This document shows positions 33,834 to 45,840 of a DNA stretch of 64,000 bases, piece by piece. The translations under genes and the position numbers were made by a program. Each line of letters begins with the position of its first letter. Position 1 is the stretch's first letter. Location of the stretch: positions 7,279,334 through 7,343,333 of the forward strand of contig JAQFVV010012405.1 of assembly GCA_028023455.1 (NCBI GenBank), in the 5' to 3' direction. The DNA is from Epiperipatus broadwayi. Taxonomy: Eukaryota; Onychophora; Udeonychophora; Euonychophora; Peripatidae. A model generated the notes under the pieces. It was given only the letters and a program-made list of their open reading frames with translations. It searched no databases and was not told where the DNA came from.

Positions 33834-34199
33834 TTATATGAAAACACTGTTCATTTCTTTATCAGATTTATCATATGCCTTCTCTATATCTATAAAGACC
33901 ATACATAACTGTCTACATGTATTCTTACTCAAATCTATAAATTGTCTGACTACAAATAAACTACCTCCTATATACCTATCTGATCTAAAATTTCCTTGCT
34001 TTTGTCCCACTATATTACTTTCTTCCATCCATTTTGCCATTCTTCCAGCCACTATGTATGCAAAAACTTTATATAACACTGTCATTACTGTTATTTGTCT
34101 ATAATTGTTTAACTTTCTATGGTCCTTATCTCTTCCTTTAAGTAATAGCCTTACTCTTGTATTATTCCAGCTATCTGGAAATTTTCTTTTCTGTGTCAT
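33834..34199 (-). pseudogene. Reverse transcriptase fragment of the esterase-type LINE
   Basis: A 121-codon frame with conserved RT blocks in order: PDSWNNTRVRLLLKGRDKD, LNNYRQITVMTVLYKVFAYI, RMAKWMEESNIVGQKQGNFR and CMVFIDIEKAYDK. The last is motif A, with the catalytic aspartate in FID. The GFR of block 2 is GNFR-like here. The catalytic YADD-containing block is not visible in a clean frame downstream, so the element is dead. Confidence 0.8.
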
Positions 34200-35040
34200 C
34201 TTATTAAAATATGATAATACATTTTATTTTGTCCTATTTCCCAAATTCATCACCATCTCTGTTGCCCATCTATTTAAACGTCTTGTCTTTCCACTTTCAA
34301 TTTCTTCCTTGTCTCATTCAATTCATTTTCTGCAAAACTAATACATCCATTACTATGTGCTTTTATGTTTTTTATCACTCTGTCCTTCACATCTAACATC
34401 ATTTCTATATCCATTATATACTTATTTAATATTGTTTTTAATTCTTCTCTAGAGCTACACTTTTTTTCTTCATTATCTAGTAATATTATTTCTCTCTTCC
34501 CTATATTCTTTTTTTTAATATATTTTCAAATTTTTTTTACTCCCATCTCTTCCACTTTTATTAATATCCTCCAATAATTTACTATTTAATTTTATTCTCT
34601 CTATAATTATGTATTTTAGCCAACTTCTTTTTTAAAAAATATTTTTCCTATTTAATATTAACATCTTTTTTTACTTTTTTTATTTTTAATAGCACATTTA
34701 TATTTTCTGTATGCTTTTTCCTCTCTTTTACACTTTTACTAATTCTCACTTTTTTATTACTTTTATTCTTTTGAATATTCTCACTTAAAATCCTATTTGC
34801 CATTTTTTCTATTTCATTACACCAGTCTTTATATTCATCCCCAACAAAAACTTCCATGATTTTTTCAACTTTTATTTTTATTCTTCTAACTAATTCTTAT
34901 CATTCATTCGCCATCCACTTCTTTCACTATCCTTTCTACTTTTTATTACTATTTTCCATCACATTACTAACCATTTCTATTATAAATAAATTATGATCAC
35001 TATTACATACTCTCTCTTCCTTATCAAACACTTTAATTTT

Positions 35041-35280
35041 TCATACTTTATTCATTTCCTCCTTCTCTACTAATATATAATCTATTGTATGAAATATATT
35101 ATTTCTAGACCAAGTGTATTGTCCTTCATAAATATTTGATAAATTTCCAATGCTCAAATTCACTCTTTGACAAAAAAATTTCAAATGCTGTTCATTTTTG
35201 TTATCCATGTCATCAATTTCTTCAATATACACATTCATATTCTCTACAACCATTATTTCTTCTCTCTTTTTTTGAAACAC
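35041..35280 (-). pseudogene. Endonuclease C-terminus of the esterase-type LINE
   Basis: A 79-codon frame ends with QYTWSRNNIFHTIDYILVEK, matching the TW...S.IDYI block near the end of APE-type retrotransposon endonucleases. The upstream LKFFCQRVNLSIGN fits the position of the LxxFCxxxxL segment. The earlier catalytic blocks are in decayed sequence to the right. Confidence 0.7.
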
Positions 35281-35839
35281 TGTATATCCTTAACTAGGCA
35301 TGCATATATGCTACTGTTCCACTCTATTACAGTTTGACTATCTCCATTGGCCATATACATTATATCCACCATCCATTACTGTCTTCTTAACCATATCTCA
35401 ACCACAAATGTTCTTGGCCCTTTACCATATTTAAATATTTTTAATCATAACTCCTATACGACCATCCCTTTTTTTCTTTTTTAATTATACCCTGCCATAC
35501 CAAATCTTCTGGTGTATGTTTTTCTTTTTCTCTTAAATGTGTTTCCACTATTTCTAATACCTCAAGCCCTTCATTTTTAACTTCTTTGTTAATTCCAGCC
35601 ATTTTTCTGGTCTCATACCACCTTGCATATTCAAATATCCAATTTTAACAATTTCTTCCTTTTTTATTACCCTTTTATAAATTCTTTTGACTTTTTCTTC
35701 TGTATTATATTTGCAATTAGCTTGTTTATATCAGTTTTACAGACCCATTCACTCTCCACATCTATATTTATATCTCTAAATCAGCTACCTTTTGTTTACT
35801 TCTTACATCTCATCCATTCTTAACCTTCTTTTTGATAAA

Positions 35840-36345
35840 AATGTAATTTAAAAACCTAACCCCTTTATAAGTTTCCCAAACTATAATATTTTTCATATAT
35901 CAAAACCCCCAATGCTTCACTTCCTTGTTTTACTAAGTGCAATCCATCTTTACTATATAACTTTCTCTTACTAATAAAAAAAATCTCACATCCACAAACA
36001 TAACATTATTTGTCTCACATAATTTTTTCAATATCTCATTTATAAAACATGCCTTATCTAACATATACCTATTGTCAAATCTTGATAGTAATTCAACTAT
36101 TCCTATTCTTCCTTCTACCTTATTCAAACTACTAATCAATTCTTTGTACTCATCCATTACTCTCTCCGATGGCTCTGACAAATTATTTGTCCCTGCCATA
36201 ACATAAACATCTCTACTCTCATTTTTTTACCTTATCTGTAACATCCCTAATTCTAGCTCCAGGCAAACATAACCTTACATATCTATTTTTATTTGCTCTT
36301 GCAATTACATCTTCACATCCTCTAATTAGTGAATCCCTTATCAAG
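35840..36345 (-). pseudogene. SGNH/GDSL-esterase-like domain of LINE ORF1
   Basis: Across two frames I read RDSLIRG (block I, GDS changed to RDS), LCLPGARIRDV, MAGTNNLSEPSE (block III, GxND-like), then IGIVELLSRFDNRYMLDKAC and NEILKKLCETNNVMFVDVR. After a one-base frameshift near 35945 comes YSKDGLHLVKQG (block V, the catalytic Asp-x-x-His). The order and spacing match SGNH hydrolases. In related retrotransposons the domain is thought to be esterase-like and to aid the ORF1 protein; the exact role is unclear. The first 88-codon frame alone ends prematurely at 35933. Confidence 0.75.
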
Positions 36346-36475
36346 TCTATCTAATAATTTACTTTTCCTACTTTATCTGTAACATTCTCTTCCATTTTCT
36401 GGACTTACTTATCTACTTCCTCCTTATCATTCTATTCATTAATTTTAATACAAGAGAAATTCATAGTCTATGATT

Positions 36476-36892
36476 AATTGCAAATATAGATTGTTGAACA
36501 GATAATAGATTATGACATTTCAAGATTAGAAAAGATAAATGCACTAAAAATACAAATCTTATTCCAATCATATTCACAAAACATTGAGTTTCATTCTTTA
36601 GATGTATCTTCTACTATAAGAAATTTTAACAGCTATTAATGACTAGAATTGTTCATTTGATTTTCCAGAAATATTACTACTGAAGCAAGGAATTCTTTTA
36701 AGGAGATATGTTGTGGATACAAGTAAATATATTCTTGGATTCACTAAAAAGAAAATTTATAACTGGCTTTGTGATAATGTTTTTATAATTAATAAATTTG
36801 ACTTTGGCATTTTATGCTTTCCAGAATAATAAATTAAATGTTGAACTTCACTACAAGTATAAAAATTTGAGACAGAATGATTAGAACTTATG
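36476..36892. other. Unannotated spacer
   Basis: AT-rich with no recognised gene or repeat. Confidence 0.4.
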
Positions 36893-37300
36893 ATTTTCAG
36901 TCTATATTCATCCTTCAGTCTATCTCCAACATTCAATACACATGACCACATATATGTGAAAAAGATAAATAATCCCCAAAATACGTTTTTTTGTGTGGAA
37001 CCAGCACTTGTCAGTTGGGCCAGATTATAATCTCCCTCACATATATACAATCAGTACTTGGCTTATATTAAGATAGCAATTCCTTGAACTTTAATGGACA
37101 GGCTTCAATCTTCTCACACTTCCAACAATTCAACCAGCACTGTGTAGAGATTAGTTCAACTGATGAGTGTTGATTCTGCACAAAATATGCATATTGAGAT
37201 CATTTGTCTTTTTCACATGTGTGATCATGTGTATTGGATATTTGAGATAGAATGGAGAATGAATATAGACTGAAAATCCTAAGTTCAAATTTATCTATTT
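36893..37300. repeat. Family-A palindromic repeat with deleted centre
   Basis: Both arms are present: left ACTTATGATTTTCAGTCTAT, right ATAGACTGAAAATCCTAAGT. Each has a decayed hammerhead-like motif (reverse 36963-37033, forward 37147-37208). The forward copy has CUGAUGA intact and AAAA for GAAA. The central region is shorter than in other copies. Confidence 0.75.
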
Positions 37301-37349
37301 ACTACATTAAACATTCAGCATACTGAATGAATAGATTAAATAAATAGAT

Positions 37350-37445
37350 TTTTTTTTCATGTGTCATAGCATCAGCTGGGAAGTGAACCCACTAACCTGG
37401 GACAACTGCTTGTAAAGCGGCTGTCGCTGACCTCAAATTCAGCAA
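37350..37445 (-). mobile_element. tRNA-like short SINE, second copy
   Basis: The reverse strand shares GCTTTACAAGCAGTTG, GGGTTCACTTCCCAGC, TGATGC and the following TGACACATG plus A-run with the copy at 6811-6900. It is more decayed; an extra segment separates the anticodon arm from the T arm. Confidence 0.65.
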
Positions 37446-37720
37446 CTGACAATAAAGCTTATAAGTGATTGATGTATCAAAACTGCAAAGAAGATACAAA
37501 CATTCATTACACAGTCATGCTAGATCTTATTGGTATACTAAAAGCAGAATATCTGTTAAACAATATCACAATCCTATTAAATCCAACAATGACACTATGT
37601 TTTACAATGACAATGATATTAGGAATTGATGGAATATTTTGATCATCTTTTGAATAATAATATAACAATTGATATGATGGCTTTTAATCATATATCCATT
37701 TATCTACATATTTAAATTTC

Positions 37721-37806
37721 ATTAAAAACAAGTCAACACTTAGACAATCCCAATATCAATAACAATCAACAATTTCAAACTGTTGTCACGGCAACCTCCT
37801 TTAAAT
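37721..37806 (+). mobile_element. Half copy of MITE family D
   Basis: Matches the left arm of the complete foldback at 49115-49282: ACAAGTCAACACTTAGACAA, TCCCAATATCA, TAACAATCAACAATTTCAAA and CTGTTGTCACGGCAACC. Only one arm is present. Confidence 0.8.
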
Positions 37807-37849
37807 TTAAATTTAGACAAAGTTATTCACCTTAATGAAGTCACATCTT

Positions 37850-39450
37850 AAAAGTAGAATGACCACAAAGTGCTGATGAAATAACTGGAGAAGTGTTGAA
37901 ATATGAGGTGATATATTGGCTGCACAAAGGTTATGGTTTTTTTTAAATATATGGATACACAAAGTTGTGCTGCCTGATATTAAAGATGATTCTATTGTTT
38001 CAGTTTTCAAAAACATAAAGAATTGACAACATTATAGTAACTATCATAGAATATCATTATTAGTCATTAAAGTAAATGTACTTTAAAAGATTTCATTGAA
38101 TAGATTTCTTCCAATCATAGATGGATGATTACCAAAATCTTAACATGAATTTAAAGACATTCTACAAACTAGGATTTTGTTGTCAGGCAAATGCAAGTAA
38201 ATGTTAAGAACAGAAGGCTTTTTATATGTTGCTTTTGTTAATCTTGACCCTAGTTGATTGTGACCAAAATTTATTATATTTTACAGTTTTCATATGATGG
38301 AATGAGATGGAGTATTGTTATTACATGTGGAATATCTGAGGTATTTAAAACTGGTATCAAACAAGAGTAAGTATTTGATCCAACTTTATTTTCAATTTTT
38401 ATTACAATTATTACTGGAACTGTTTAAGACACCTTAGTGAAATAAATATCACGATAAGATACAAGTTAGATGTTGGGAATTTTTTATGTGAATCAATTAA
38501 CAACCAAATTTATAATTTTATATTTTGGATTCTGGATTTAAGTATGTTGATGTTTGAGTTAATTTTGTCATTTCAAAAGATAATTTACATGATATATTTT
38601 GTGTTTTGAATGAAACATTTAAAACTTTGATTTTAATAATTTATGTTTGTTTTTAATCTGTTAATGATGGAAGAAAATCCTCAGCAACCTTCAACTCAGA
38701 TGTTTATCAACTTGAGAAAGTAAACAATTCAAATAAATACCTTGATAATTGTATAACTATAAAGATAATCTTAGATATTGAGATACAACACAGATTCCAA
38801 TGTGTTGCTGCTTTTAACACATTAGAAGTATATTTCAACACAGAAATATAATTACCCAACTAACTTAGCTGTTTTACTTAATTTATTGTATGGAAGTGAG
38901 ATTTGGACACCATATTGACACACTATAAATGCTTTAGAAAAGTTTCATTTAAGGCTGTTCTGTAAACTTTTTTAAAAATATAATGGCAAGATTATGAAAC
39001 CAATTATTACTTTTCATTTGCTGGATATCTATAAAGTCTATTATAGTAAAATCACATATTTACTGGATCAAACATCCAACACAAATAAAGGGTGCAATAA
39101 TGCTAAAAGGTTGTTTTGTGATAAACTTAAGCATGGTTTTCATGGAAAAGGTTAATCCCATCTACATTATAAGGATTATCTCAAAAACATTCTAAAGAAA
39201 TTCAATATTGTTTGTTTTTATTGGGAAGATATGGCAGAGGGTAGAATATATTGGAGAGCTGCAATTATACACGGTGTTGAAGTATTTTAAAAGAAAATTA
39301 TTTCTGCTAAAAAAATAATTAAAAGACAGTATTAACAAAAAATCAAAAGAACATAAAAATGGACCAGAATCTTCTATATGTAGATGTATTTGTGTTCTAC
39401 AGATTGATTTGTATAATCACTGCAAAACTAATTTCTAGAACAGTTTTTTT
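37850..39450 (+). mobile_element. Decayed LINE (third family)
   Basis: Broken frames show, in order: SADEITGEVLK (start of RT), LPDIKDDSIVSVFKN, a YHRISLL block, VAFVNLDPS (motif A remnant), FKTGIKQE...FDPTLFSIF (GVKQGCVLAPTLF-type block), SNKYLDNCI, WK.DLDTI, FHLRLFCKLF, HYKDYLKNILKKFNIVCFY and WEDMAEGRIYWRAAIIHGVE. This is the order of a LINE reverse transcriptase and its C-terminal region. Stops are pervasive. The 18038-18585 fragment is the same family, including the 3' UTR ending in TTTCTAGAAYAG. Confidence 0.8.
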
Positions 39451-39831
39451 TTCTTTCCTTGCAGTTGGAATAGCCATATTTGTTGATGACTACCTGATAT
39501 ATATATATATATGCAATTCTTACTTGATAAGAAGTCTATAAAAATTGATACACCATATAATTAAGATTATTTTTAAATATGAGTGCGGTACACCTTTATT
39601 TTTAGTCACATAATACCAAAATTACTGTGAAAGCTGAAGGAAAATATATATTTTTTACTTTTTAGTGCTTTTTAAAATACTTTTTAGTGCTGTATGTGAA
39701 TAAAAGTGTTTGTTTAATTTATATATATATATTTCACAAATAAAACTGAAGTCTGCATGTGTGAAAAAGTGATGGCTGATTTTGTAAGATTTATCATCTG
39801 ATATTTTTAAAAAAATCAATTCCATTTATTT

Positions 39832-40035
39832 CCCTCTGGACCAACTGATGATTGCTGGTTTAGCATGAAATACGTATATTGGTGATTATTTATCTTTTCG
39901 ACATATGTGTTCAAGTGTATCAGTGTTATGAGATAGTGTGGAGAGTGGTGAGTCATGTGAAAGTCTGTGCTCATATATCCTATATATTACATACATTGAT
40001 ACAGATACAGAAAAAGCCTGTATTTCAGTTAAAAC
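39832..40035 (+). repeat. Family-A repeat, right arm only
   Basis: Begins inside the motif (CTCTGGACCAACTGATG) and continues to TCATATATCCTATATATTA and CCTGTATTTCAGTTA. The latter also follows the copy ending near 51760, so it belongs to the element. Confidence 0.75.
39835..39882 (+). ncRNA. Hammerhead-like motif with intact core boxes
   Basis: CCAA (39841-39844), CUGAUGA (39845-39851), stem II UUGCUG / UAGCAU with loop GUU, GAAA (39867-39870), UACGUAU, A at the predicted cleavage position (39878), UUGG (39879-39882). Stem III pairs AUA with UAU around a two-base loop, so in practice perhaps only two pairs. The first stem II pair is U-U. AUA is a permitted cleavage triplet. The outer half of stem I is missing because the repeat is truncated just upstream. 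Confidence 0.6.
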
Positions 40036-41105
40036 TAACAAAACAATTACACTCAAGCAATGTTGCAGGAACAGAGTTAAACAACTATTTAAAAAAGTAT
40101 ATATTTTTTGGTATTTTGTCAGAAAGAAGAGAAAAAATTACAATATTTTCATTAACTGCAGAAAGGTTAACTAAATACCTCTGATCTGCAAATATTACAT
40201 GCTTATTTGCATACTTCCAGTTCAGGTCTCTTTATCCTACCCTAGAGCCATCTTTTGTAAACTTGAGTAATCAATGGGCACTAAATAATATAGTGCTACA
40301 ATATTTCCACCCTTATACCTGTGTTTCTGGCTTTTATTGTTGTTCATGAGGAGAGATTAATATATTTATGCATCTAGCAGCTATCTTTTACTCATTTATA
40401 TTACTAAAGCTAATAGCCTGAAATGTTAAAAATATATCCTGGTTTTGAACTTAACCAGATACATATGTACATTAATCTAGCTTTGAATTCTAGTTTTCAT
40501 TGAGAAATGGAAAGTCAAGTATTGGTTTGGGAATGGGAATATTATAACACTATATTATCTGCTGTTAGTTTATTGTTCAATCATACAATAGATGGCTCTG
40601 AAGTAGGATGAAAACTGATTCAGAGATATGGTGATCATATACATATACATTACGTATCATTAATTTAAAAATTTTATATCCCAAGCATTTATAAATCACT
40701 TATTTTTCTGGATGTTTGCTATCACAAGAATATTAAAAATAATTTGATTATTTTGCCCTGTGAAGTTTGATGTACATGTAAAGAACTAAATTAAGAATTA
40801 AAAATGTTTGGTTCACAGCTTAATCTGTCACTTTCAGGGTGCAAATGTCACCTGATCTTCTGAGAGACAAGTCGTTTGATTTTATAGCAAAAGTAAAACT
40901 GTAGAGAAATAATACATTACTATATTAATTGAACAAAGAATGAATGGTGATTGTCTAAACACAAAGCTTAAAAGGGAGTATTTAAAAAAAGAATCACTAT
41001 ACTCAGAACACTCTTGTTTATATTGCCATATTAATGATCATGTAAGTCTTACAGTATCACATTCAAATAGTTAAACAAACAATGCTGCTGTCATTTTGTC
41101 TATGG
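40036..41105. other. Unannotated stretch
   Basis: No recognised gene or shared repeat. Short open frames near 39880-40184 overlap the family-A copy and are not genes. Confidence 0.4.
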
Positions 41106-41543
41106 CAGAGATCCCCAATCCGGGGTACCTGTACTCCCAGAGGATATGGTGAATAGTCAATAAATAAGTATATTATGCTATTAATATATTCCAAAAATAG
41201 TTATGTTATCAACATTTCTGGCTATTCCATATTGATACTGGCTGTCAGCCAAACCAGCAACATTTCAGGTCTTTTTTCAGACATGGACACCATGAGATTA
41301 CAGAGGATTTTTTGATTGCAGGATCTGATAACTCAACATGCCGAATTAAGATTTAAGATAACTAGTGAAATTGCCTGGTACCCCTCAAGACTCACCTCCA
41401 TGGCATCTGCACCTCCTACACATGTGCATGATGTACTGCATGGTACACTGTCCAACTACTTATTTTTTAGTATAATGAAAAGGGGTACTGGATAATTTAC
41501 TAAAAGCCAAGGGGTATGGGAACCAAAAAATTGGGAATCCCTG
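41106..41543. mobile_element. hAT-type non-autonomous DNA transposon
   Basis: Termini CAGAGATCCCCAAT and ATTGGGAATCCCTG (one mismatch within the terminal inverted repeat) are characteristic of the hAT superfamily. Flanking 8-bp sites GTCTATGG (41098-41105) and GTCTACAA (41544-41551) match over the first five bases, a plausible decayed target duplication. Sub-terminal GGGGTACC and GGTACCCC/AAGGGGTA blocks are also typical. The 438-bp element has no transposase. Confidence 0.85.
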
Positions 41544-42844
41544 GTCTACAACCTAGTTATAACTTAAAAAGCAAAACTATTGCATTGATAAATGTGAGAA
41601 TAATTTCATTCAATAGGGTTATATTCTAGCCTTACTGTAAATTGACTCAATAATATTCTTAAGCAATTCACCTTTTACTTACTTTTAATTACCATGTAAT
41701 TCATTTACATCATTCCCAAAATGCATATTTCATAATATATTTAAAACATTATGTCTTATAATGCCATGAATTTAATGTAGGAGTTAAATGTATCAATTTT
41801 AAAATAATGTCCATACAAACACTTTATATTGCTTATCAATAATCTTACTTCTTCAGCAGCTTTTTAGAAATTTTATGCCCTTTGATCTCCTAGATGTATT
41901 TTTTTTTAATGAAGTAAAAATTCATTACCAATTGTTAAGTTACAAAGATCCCTCCCCTCTTTTGATAACATAATCAAACAATTCAACTTTACTGTAATAT
42001 AATATTGATATATATGTTGATACCTACATAGATTTTGACTTCATTTAAATTGCTATTCACAACTTGAAATAAGAAAACTGTAAACAGAATTTTTTTTAAA
42101 CTTTAGCTTACTTTTGTCAAGTGTAACATAATTACAATATACCTATGATGTATTATTATCTTAAAGCATGTTCAGTGCAAATTGTGTTTTACACATCTTT
42201 TTTACATATAGTAGAGGCAATTATAGTTTTAGATGGATTATAGAAAGTTATAGATTCTATTGTTTTTCTGAAGGTTTGAGTTGTTGGTATTTTAGTTGTA
42301 TTTACATAGTGGACTATTTCAGTCATCTAATATTAAGTATTGAATATTTTTAGAAAAAAATAACTTTATTTAAATTTTCCAATTACATTTAACTATTAGT
42401 AATAGCATACAGGTTAGTGTATACGCACAACATTTTGATTGTTATTATTCTCCTTTCTTCTTCAGATGTTGCTGGCCTAACCAATGAGAGTATTAGTAGC
42501 ATGGGAGACTAACTTGACCCTTAGATTCTTGAGTGTTGAATTTTGAGATAATGCTCGATTACTTCTGATTAATGGCATTGAACCTGAATATTATGTTCCT
42601 TGTTAAAGATACATGAAGCCATCAGGTCTAAGTATTTGAACTAAGGCAGAAGTACACTTAATCATTAGTAAGTGTACTTGATATTTTATTAATAAAATTT
42701 AATCTCATACCAGGTATTTTTTTCCAAATTCTACTTTCTATAAATGATACCAATGTTATAACAAATGACTTCTTTTGTTCTTAACCAGGTTGTTTTTAAC
42801 TGAATTCGATTTTAATATGATTGAAATAACCTTGAGACCATTTG
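41544..42844. other. Unannotated stretch
   Basis: No gene, RNA or shared repeat was recognised. Confidence 0.4.
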
Positions 42845-42975
42845 TGCTGTTGCATGGTTTAACACAATGGTAGAGTATCTGTCTAGAGTATAAGGTCCTC
42901 ATATCAGTTCCAGTTCTCTACTTCCAGTGTTCAAACTTTTTATGAATTATTGAAGAATAAAACCATTTTATTATT
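42845..42975 (+). mobile_element. tRNA-derived SINE (family E)
   Basis: GTTTAACACAATGGTAGAG (A-box region), TCAGTTCCAGTTCT (decayed B-box), then TTCAAACTTTTTATGAA and an AATAAAACCATT tail. Copies at 44140, 47691 (reverse) and 48005 have the same layout. Confidence 0.65.
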
Positions 42976-43854
42976 TGGTTTTTACATCATTACTGATTTG
43001 AGTGTGTTTGCATTTATTATTTTTCAGATATTCTTTATAGTTTTTGTTAACAATTCTGTTGAAAGAACACATTGTTTTGCTAACTTTTCTATTACCCAAT
43101 TTTCATATCTGTAAAGGATTGTAAAAAATAATCATAGGAACTTAGCATCCTTCACATTAATACGTTTTTATATCTGAAATAACCACATCTATATTTTGCA
43201 TGTACATATATGTTTAGGCATAACAGCTTAAACCCAATTTCCCTTCAAGGTACTAGAGCCATTGACATCACTTTATCTATAAAAGATCTATGTGGCTGCC
43301 AAAGAATGTTAACTGAACATTCACATTACACTGATCAAGCTATGCGGAATTACAATCAAGAAAATCCCTCTGTATATGAGGACCTTTATAAGAGGATCAC
43401 AATAGCAATTATCATTCATTTACTACAATGATCTTTTTTATTTAATGTTTATCATTTCTTAAAGGGTGGCCATGTTGTAAGACAAATGATGTCATAAGAT
43501 CATGACATCATGAAAGTGATATCATCATTTGCTAGATAAAATGGTGGCATTCATGCCAAGGAAAAAAGTACTGTTCAATACTGAGGTTTATTCATTAAGT
43601 ACAGTAAGTGAAAGTATGTTTTGGTTGTACAGTGCTGTATATTGCATAACAATAAAATATAAATTAATTAACAATGTAATTACTGTATTTAACTAATTTT
43701 CATCCAGTATTCTTGAAATTCAGTGACACATCAACGTAAATAAGATTTTCATCATAATTTTGGCAAAAAAATACAAGTTTCATTTAGTATAATACATAAA
43801 ACATACTTTGATCATATAGAACAACAGTCATTAAAAATAAATTTAAAATAGGAA
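42976..43854. other. Unannotated stretch with a palindrome
   Basis: A 73-codon frame at 43210-43431 has mixed composition but no motif I recognise, so I do not call it a gene. ATGATGTCAT and ATGACATCAT (43486-43511) form a perfect 10-bp-arm hairpin. Confidence 0.4.
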
Positions 43855-43975
43855 AATTACTCTGGTTTGCACTGGGTGGCACTACTGTATGGAGAGTTTT
43901 TCCTGTTTTAATAACAGTTATGAGCAAGCATAATAAATGGTGATCATGTGATATTTAGTGGTTTAACATTAAGTT
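43855..43975 (+). repeat. Family-C fragment
   Basis: CTCTGGTTTGCACTGGGTGGC, ACTACTGTATGGAGAG and AACAGTTATGAGCAAGCATA match the outer arm of the 27291-27740 element and the copy at 11035. Confidence 0.7.
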
Positions 43976-44139
43976 TGTTTAATATCCTCATAAACATTGA
44001 TTCCATCTGAGATAGAAATGCCATCATTATATATATATATACATTGTTAGCCCAAATCTTATTTAGGTTTTTTGAAAATGTATCACATGATTTTAAAGTT
44101 TATATTATCTCAAACACATTGCTGTTTTTTTAGTTATAC

Positions 44140-44265
44140 CCTGCGTAGTTTGATGCTGTGGTAAAGCATCTTGATATTTGGAGGTCTCAGGATTGATTCT
44201 GGCTCTTATGGGTTTTGTACTCAAACTCTTTATGCTCTTCTGTGCAATAAAACCATTATCCTTTT
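44140..44265 (+). mobile_element. tRNA-derived SINE (family E)
   Basis: GTTTGATGCTGTGGTAAAGC (A-box region), CAGGATTGATTCTGG (B-box region), TACTCAAACTCTTTATG, then a GCAATAAAACCATTAT tail. This is the clearest copy of the family in the window. Confidence 0.7.
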
Positions 44266-44552
44266 TTATTTGATGTTATGGCACTAAATACTCACCACCC
44301 ATGACAGAAACAATTTACTTCTTATTTGCAATGGTAGACTTTCTAACCACTTATGCAAGATTTGGAGCAATAATCCAAGCATGTTAAGGGAGTGTTAAAT
44401 TTCTGAATTACCTGATAAAGATGGGTTTATCTAAAATATGTATATAGCTAGAGTTGGTTTGGAGTAGTTTGGTTTTTAACTGGATTCTGGCTCAGTCAAC
44501 ATTTCTAACTAGTTATGTCATTATATAGAAGTTTTATTACTCATTATATGTA

Positions 44553-44940
44553 TATAAAGGGGATATGAACTCAGACTTTCAAGCACCCTTCAACTATCCA
44601 TACTATCTCATACTACTAATACACATGACCACATACATGTAGAAAAGAAATAATCACTAATATACATATTTCATGCTAAACCAGTACTCATTAGTTGGTC
44701 CAGATTATTATCTCCCACTCATATATATAGTCAGTGCTCAATTTATATTAAGATAGCAAATCTTCATACTTTAAGGGACAGGCTTCAATCCATTCCAACC
44801 TCCAACTCTTCAGCCATCCATACCATTGAATATCTGACGATGAAAAACCCAAATCCCAAGCTGATGCCAATATTATTGTCATTTCCATACTGACCTCAAG
44901 TCATTCTGACCCCTCATGTATAGAACCAAATTCTGACAGC
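44553..44940 (-). repeat. Family-A repeat, left arm and centre
   Basis: Starts GGGGATATGAACTCAGAC. It carries a reverse hammerhead-like motif at 44650-44712 (CUAAUGA, so G5 lost; GAAA intact). It continues through GAATATCTGACGATG into a CTGACCTCAAGTCA block shared with the centre of the 50921 copy. The right arm is absent. Confidence 0.75.
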
Positions 44941-45840
44941 TAAAAATAATCATGCCCATGCATATTGTGAAGAAAAGGATGTACCATTCGATAGTCTTTA
45001 ACTTCAGTTTTGATGTTATTAAAGCAAATGTTAACATTTCCTGAAATAAAGTGTTCAGTTTATTTAATATCCATATTTTAAATATGTCATATTTCAATGT
45101 GAAATTGTTGTTGAATATTATTACCATGTAATGAAATTCTTCACTTTTAAAAACCTTATAATACCAAATAATTTTTGTCCTATAAATATAAATATATTAT
45201 AGTCTTTAAGAGTGAGAACATCTCTTCACCTTATAATACTTAACTATGGTTTTAGAGTGATATATGCCATATTTAAATATGGCTATTAAATAAATTAAAC
45301 ATCTTATTTCCAGCATCATTAAGAAATGTTTAACTTTAACAACATTAAAACTGAAGTTAAGAATGGTTCACTTTGATCCACTCTTTTCTTCTAAACATTT
45401 ATTGATGCATATGCTTAATTATTCTTAACTCACTAAACATCATATGATCTTACGTGTATTATTCTTAGCTATTGGAGGTTATCTGCTTACATTAAATGTA
45501 CATATATATCCCTCACAGAACATTTTCATTTGAATATGTTATCCAGAATTATTTGTAAGTAGATTCGTGTCATAATCAGACAAGAATGTTCTATGATTGT
45601 TTATATACCTACACATTACATACTTAAGCAGTGTTAACAATTGTTTATATACTGTTAATATTAATAATATATATATATATATAAATTTTAGGCAAAGGGT
45701 ATTTAGGGTTTAATATGTGATAAAACTAAGCTGTTAATATTAAATAAGCAAATTACTTTTTTACCAAAGTTTAATTTGTAAGACTAATTAATTCATATAC
45801 AATAAAATATCTTATTTAATTTTGATATCCCACTAAAGCA
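44941..45840. other. Unannotated stretch
   Basis: AT-rich, including a short AT microsatellite near 45667-45682. Nothing else was recognised. Confidence 0.4.

Larger units (their letters stand above)
32803..36475 (-). mobile_element. LINE with esterase-like first ORF, reverse strand
   Basis: Read on the reverse strand the order is a charged N-terminal stretch (near 36400), an SGNH-esterase-like domain (36345-35840), an APE-type endonuclease C-terminus (35280-35041), a linker (34857-34648), the reverse transcriptase (34199-33834 onward) and a CCHC knuckle (33180-33128). An esterase domain in ORF1 is known from CR1-like non-LTR retrotransposons, which suggests that broad group, though the clade cannot be fixed by eye. 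The family differs from the RTE-like copies. Stops and frameshifts are frequent. The many long forward frames here are antisense artefacts of its skewed base composition. Confidence 0.8.

Noticed and set aside
32816-34577. Several overlapping forward frames of 60-110 codons
   Set aside because: They are antisense to the reverse-strand LINE, which carries recognisable RT, endonuclease and zinc-knuckle motifs.
43210-43431. 73-codon frame with balanced composition
   Set aside because: No recognisable motif, splice context or repeat relationship, and the length is within chance expectation.
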